The translations under genes were made by a program, and so were the position numbers. Of a DNA stretch of 64,000 nucleotides, positions 61,247 through 64,000 are shown one piece after another. Origin of the DNA: Capniomyces stellatus (Eukaryota > Kickxellomycota > Harpellomycetes > Harpellales > Legeriomycetaceae). Every line of letters begins with the position of its first letter. Within the stretch, counting starts at the first letter, position 1. The stretch spans positions 379,850 through 443,849 of the forward strand of contig LUVW01000002.1 in NCBI GenBank assembly GCA_001661515.1, read 5' to 3'. A model generated the notes under the pieces. It saw only the letters and a list, made by a program, of their open reading frames with translations. It made no database searches and had not been told where the DNA came from.

Positions 61247-64000
61247 CTAAGCAGTGATGGTTTGGTGTTCAACACAGGTACTGCCAGGAACAACAGGTTT
61301 TGAAGAACCATTGCCACCGTTGGAATTAGCATTGGCATTGGCGCTTCCGGCTTTTCCTTGTCCTTGTCCTTTGTTTGACTCGGCTGGGTTATAAGTAACA
61401 GTTGTTGTATCAGAGTCAGCACAGTTGGCCTTGTCGTTATCAACAGTCTGGTTAAGATGTGGACCATCACTTGAATTTACACGCTGGTTAAGGTCGGGAT
61501 TGGAGTTGGAGTTGGAGTTGGAGTTGGAGTTGGAAACGCCAAATTCAGGGTTGTTGGCAAGAAGGGCATTTTCAGAAATAGAAGCGTTTATCTTTTGCTG
61601 CATATCAAACAACAAAGTCTCAACCTTGTTAATCAAATGTTTTCCATAAGTAAATTTTTTAAGCGAGGGCAAATGAGGCTGGATCTTGGTCAGCAAACTG
61701 TCTCTTTGTTCGCCATCAACAACCTCAAGCATCTTCTGAACGACATAGTTGGCATATTGGTCCTTCATCATCAGCACTAGCCCAATGGTCTCGTCCCTCC
61801 TGATTTGGATGACCTCGTTTATCAGCGACTTGCGCTCAGCAGGATTTCCATATGCTATACACTTTTCAACCACATTGCTTGCAAACTTGTGCTTACTAAG
61901 CTGCAGCACGTGACCTCTGATTTTGTCAATTATCAGCGATCTGTCAGATGGCTGGCCGTGCTCAAGAATGTGCTGGATGACATAGTTTCCATACTGGTCC
62001 TGCACCAGCCCAGATGTGTACTTGTGCAGCTCGGCTAGCAGCGGCCGGGTCCTGTCATCTGTGCAGTGCTCAAACATTCTTTGAATGACGCGACACCCGT
62101 ATGGATGGGTTGCCAGATGGAACACTTGGCCATTAAACGCATTGATGATAAACTCTATGCGTGTGGCTGGCACACACTCAATGGTCTTTTGTATCACGTG
62201 GTTTCCGTTCTGGTCCTTAACACACTTTAGAATATACCCATCAAGCTCCTGCACCATTGCCGTCTGCAGCTCCACACCAACATGCTCAAGTGCCTTTTGT
62301 ACAACTCGACATCCGTACATCTGCAACGACAGTGCCAGAACGTGCGACTTCATCTGCAGGGCCAGCATGTGTCTTTGTGGCGCGCTCCCGTAGTCAAACA
62401 GCTTCTGGATCACGTAGTTTCCAAACACGTCCGTCATCAAATGCAGTGCGTTGGTGTGGATTTCTTGGAACACCAGCACCTTCTCCTCTGCCGTCGCTGT
62501 TTCAAGCTTCTGCTGGATAAATCTGGATCCATGCTGATCATTTGAAAATTCTGCTATGTATCCCCGGATGTCTTGCAATTCGTATTTTCTACTCTTGTTG
62601 TTTCGGAACTCTTCTAGAACTGCACTCCGTGCGGGTTGCCCACTCCCATCTCCTGCTGTCGAGTACCCTTTTCCTGAAGAACTAGGCATTAAAGCCACCC
62701 CCACACTCGACCCAGCTACCACTCCTACTCCTACTCCCACTCCTACTCCCATTCCAACTCCTACCCCTACTCCCGCACCAGCTGTCACCCCTGCTACTAC
62801 TGGCCTAACAACTGGTGGTCCAACAGGTACTATTGGTCCTTGCATGTTTGTTTGCATTCCAATCTGCCCAACCGGGTTGCTAATCATTGGAGTCTGCTTC
62901 TCAAACAAATTGTACTCTCTTGACTGAGCAAAATGGGATACATGTTGTTGTTGTTGTTGTTGTTGTTGCTGCTGTTGATGATGATGTTGCTGCTGTTGTT
63001 GCTGTTGCTGCTGCTTTTGGTGAGGGGATGATGACGAGATTGGCGAGTGCACTACTCCTCCGCTTGAGGGTACAATTGGTCCACTGAACCCTTGCACCCC
63101 TCCGCCATGGTACTCTACAAGCCCATGCATATCTGGCACACCAAATCCCTGGCCATGTCCAAACTGGGCTTGAGGCGCCATTTGTCTATTGATGTTCAGT
63201 GGGTAGTTTGAAGGCACTCCGTACTGCTGCCCAGGCGCTAAACCTCCACCGCCCAACCCCTGCATCTGCCCTTGCAGATACCCGTATGGCTCCTCGTGAC
63301 CCGCCCAGTACACTCCGCTGCTTGGATCAGGAAGTACTGCTCCTCTAGGCTGTGGATATGCACTGATCTCCAGTCCTGTTGACACGCTGCGCCCAAACCG
63401 ACTTTCGTGCTTGAACATGTGCTTCTGGTTTGGTGAGTGGTACATAAAGTTGTCTCCTTCGTTGTATGTTTTTGAAACTAGATACTCGTTGTGCTGCGGC
63501 ACTCCTATTGGCGCCTTGGGACCATCGTACCACTCGTTCCCATACTGCTGTTTCTGTACCTGTCTGTTCATTCCCGACGAAATAGGAACGCCATTATACC
63601 CATACACCATATTTCCCTTTTCATTCGGCAACTTGCGCTCGTTTTGGATCGCTACCCCCACTCCTCCTCCTCCTCCTCCTCCTCCAACAACTGACATTCT
63701 AGCCAAGTCGTTGCCAAGCCCATTAACTACACTGTTCTCTCGGTATGATCCCCTTGCGTCCCCGATTTGTCTAGGCGGCGTAGATGCTGATCGAGGCACT
63801 GAATCCAACATCTTGATGTGGTGGTTCCCCCACAGGTTCTTTGGTGTAGTGATTCTGCCAGCCCCAACCCCAATTCCAAACCCATTCTCAACTTCCCTAT
63901 TTCTTTCATCTTCGTCAAAGTTACCAAGAATAGCGTTCACCATAATCTGCCCTGTACTTGCCTCCAGCTCCGCCTGGTCCACCATAAAACCATTCTGATG
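61247..64000 (-). CDS. PUF3: Pumilio/Puf3-type RNA-binding protein, 5' end probably outside window
   Basis: An open frame from the right edge to TAG at 61249-61247. The first internal ATG (63985) gives 912 residues, but the frame is still open beyond it, so the start may lie outside. The N-terminal half is disordered, with Gly, Gln/His (about 62940-63018) and Gly-Val repeats. The Pumilio homology domain spans about residues 453-790 with eight repeats. Their base-contact motifs in order are SRFIQ, NYVIQ, CRVVQ, NHVIQ, CRVIQ, NYVIQ, SNVVE and NYVVQ. By the known PUF code this reads UGUANAUA, the same as Puf3 and PUM1/2. Such proteins repress or destabilise mRNAs; Puf3 acts on transcripts for mitochondrial biogenesis. 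The tail is Asn/Ser-rich. Confidence 0.95.
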   Translation of the reverse strand, partial: HQNGFMVDQAELEASTGQIMVNAILGNFDEDERNREVENGFGIGVGAGRITTPKNLWGNHHIKMLDSVPRSASTPPRQIGDARGSYRENSVVNGLGNDLARMSVVGGGGGGGGVGVAIQNERKLPNEKGNMVYGYNGVPISSGMNRQVQKQQYGNEWYDGPKAPIGVPQHNEYLVSKTYNEGDNFMYHSPNQKHMFKHESRFGRSVSTGLEISAYPQPRGAVLPDPSSGVYWAGHEEPYGYLQGQMQGLGGGGLAPGQQYGVPSNYPLNINRQMAPQAQFGHGQGFGVPDMHGLVEYHGGGVQGFSGPIVPSSGGVVHSPISSSSPHQKQQQQQQQQQHHHQQQQQQQQQQQHVSHFAQSREYNLFEKQTPMISNPVGQIGMQTNMQGPIVPVGPPVVRPVVAGVTAGAGVGVGVGMGVGVGVGVGVVAGSSVGVALMPSSSGKGYSTAGDGSGQPARSAVLEEFRNNKSRKYELQDIRGYIAEFSNDQHGSRFIQQKLETATAEEKVLVFQEIHTNALHLMTDVFGNYVIQKLFDYGSAPQRHMLALQMKSHVLALSLQMYGCRVVQKALEHVGVELQTAMVQELDGYILKCVKDQNGNHVIQKTIECVPATRIEFIINAFNGQVFHLATHPYGCRVIQRMFEHCTDDRTRPLLAELHKYTSGLVQDQYGNYVIQHILEHGQPSDRSLIIDKIRGHVLQLSKHKFASNVVEKCIAYGNPAERKSLINEVIQIRRDETIGLVLMMKDQYANYVVQKMLEVVDGEQRDSLLTKIQPHLPSLKKFTYGKHLINKVETLLFDMQQKINASISENALLANNPEFGVSNSNSNSNSNSNPDLNQRVNSSDGPHLNQTVDNDKANCADSDTTTVTYNPAESNKGQGQGKAGSANANANSNGGNGSSKPVVPGSTCVEHQTITA
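61497..61535 (-). repeat. Coding hexanucleotide repeat encoding Asn-Ser
   Basis: Six tandem TTGGAG-type units encode an (NS)n run in the C-terminal tail of the Pumilio protein, after the RNA-binding domain. Confidence 0.85.
62940..63018 (-). repeat. Coding CAG/CAA and CAT repeats encoding poly-Gln/His
   Basis: Trinucleotide runs encode about 20 Gln interrupted by His in the disordered N-terminal half of the Pumilio protein. Gln-rich segments are common in PUF proteins and promote granule formation. Confidence 0.9.

Noticed and set aside
63411..63998. 195-codon plus-strand frame opposite the Pumilio gene
   Set aside because: Antisense shadow of a convincing coding frame; includes a poly-Pro run mirroring poly-Gly.

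Overview
The window is a piece of nuclear chromosome from an AT-rich, intron-rich fungus. It carries 20 protein-coding genes on both strands; 14 of them are split, with 74 introns modelled in all. Most introns are short. They start with GTAAG/GTAAA-like donors and end almost always in TAG. Fungal markers are a STE11/Byr2-type MAPKKK with SAM and Ras/Ste50-binding domains, a Puf3-type Pumilio protein and a peroxisomal malate synthase ending in SKL. A complex I subunit and a tRNA-guanine transglycosylase argue against Saccharomyces-like yeasts. Intron density and base composition suggest an early-diverging (zygomycete-grade) lineage, possibly Kickxellomycotina. That placement is an inference and was not tested.

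Layout, left to right (+/- is strand): a PPR protein cut by the left edge (+); dihydrofolate reductase (-); STE11-like MAPKKK (-); ATP synthase OSCP (-) head-to-head with an NDUFA11-like complex I subunit (+); queuine tRNA-ribosyltransferase (-) head-to-head with mitochondrial methionyl-tRNA formyltransferase (+); a YqjM-like flavin oxidoreductase (-); nucleoporin Nup84/Nup107 (+); threonine aldolase (-); a small secreted cysteine-bearing protein (+); 3-ketoacyl-CoA thiolase (+) tail-to-tail with malate synthase (-); ethanolamine kinase (-); NOP56 (-); BCP1/BCCIP (-); the R-SNARE YKT6 (+) tail-to-tail with CHMP7 (-); a very large ATR/Mec1 checkpoint kinase (-); and a Pumilio protein running off the right edge (-).

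These are housekeeping genes, not a metabolic cluster. Even so, several immediate neighbours share a compartment or process: oxidative phosphorylation (OSCP/NDUFA11), tRNA modification and charging (TGT/FMT1), peroxisomal fat use (thiolase/malate synthase), ribosome biogenesis (NOP56/BCP1) and endomembranes (YKT6/CHMP7). Intergenic stretches of 1 to 2.6 kb are mostly AT-rich and featureless. One GC-richer segment with a perfect stem-loop near 38.5 kb may be a non-coding RNA.

I saw no transposon, CRISPR array, tRNA, rRNA or virus-derived gene, and no clear undescribed multi-gene system. The best leads are: a Cys in place of the HRD arginine of the MAPKKK, near-obligate TAG acceptors, a NOP56 first coding exon that is only the start codon, an expanded 3,400-residue ATR, the candidate RNA, and an orphan secreted protein. 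Exon coordinates were derived by hand from splice consensus, reading frame and family conservation. Every multi-exon model given closes in frame.
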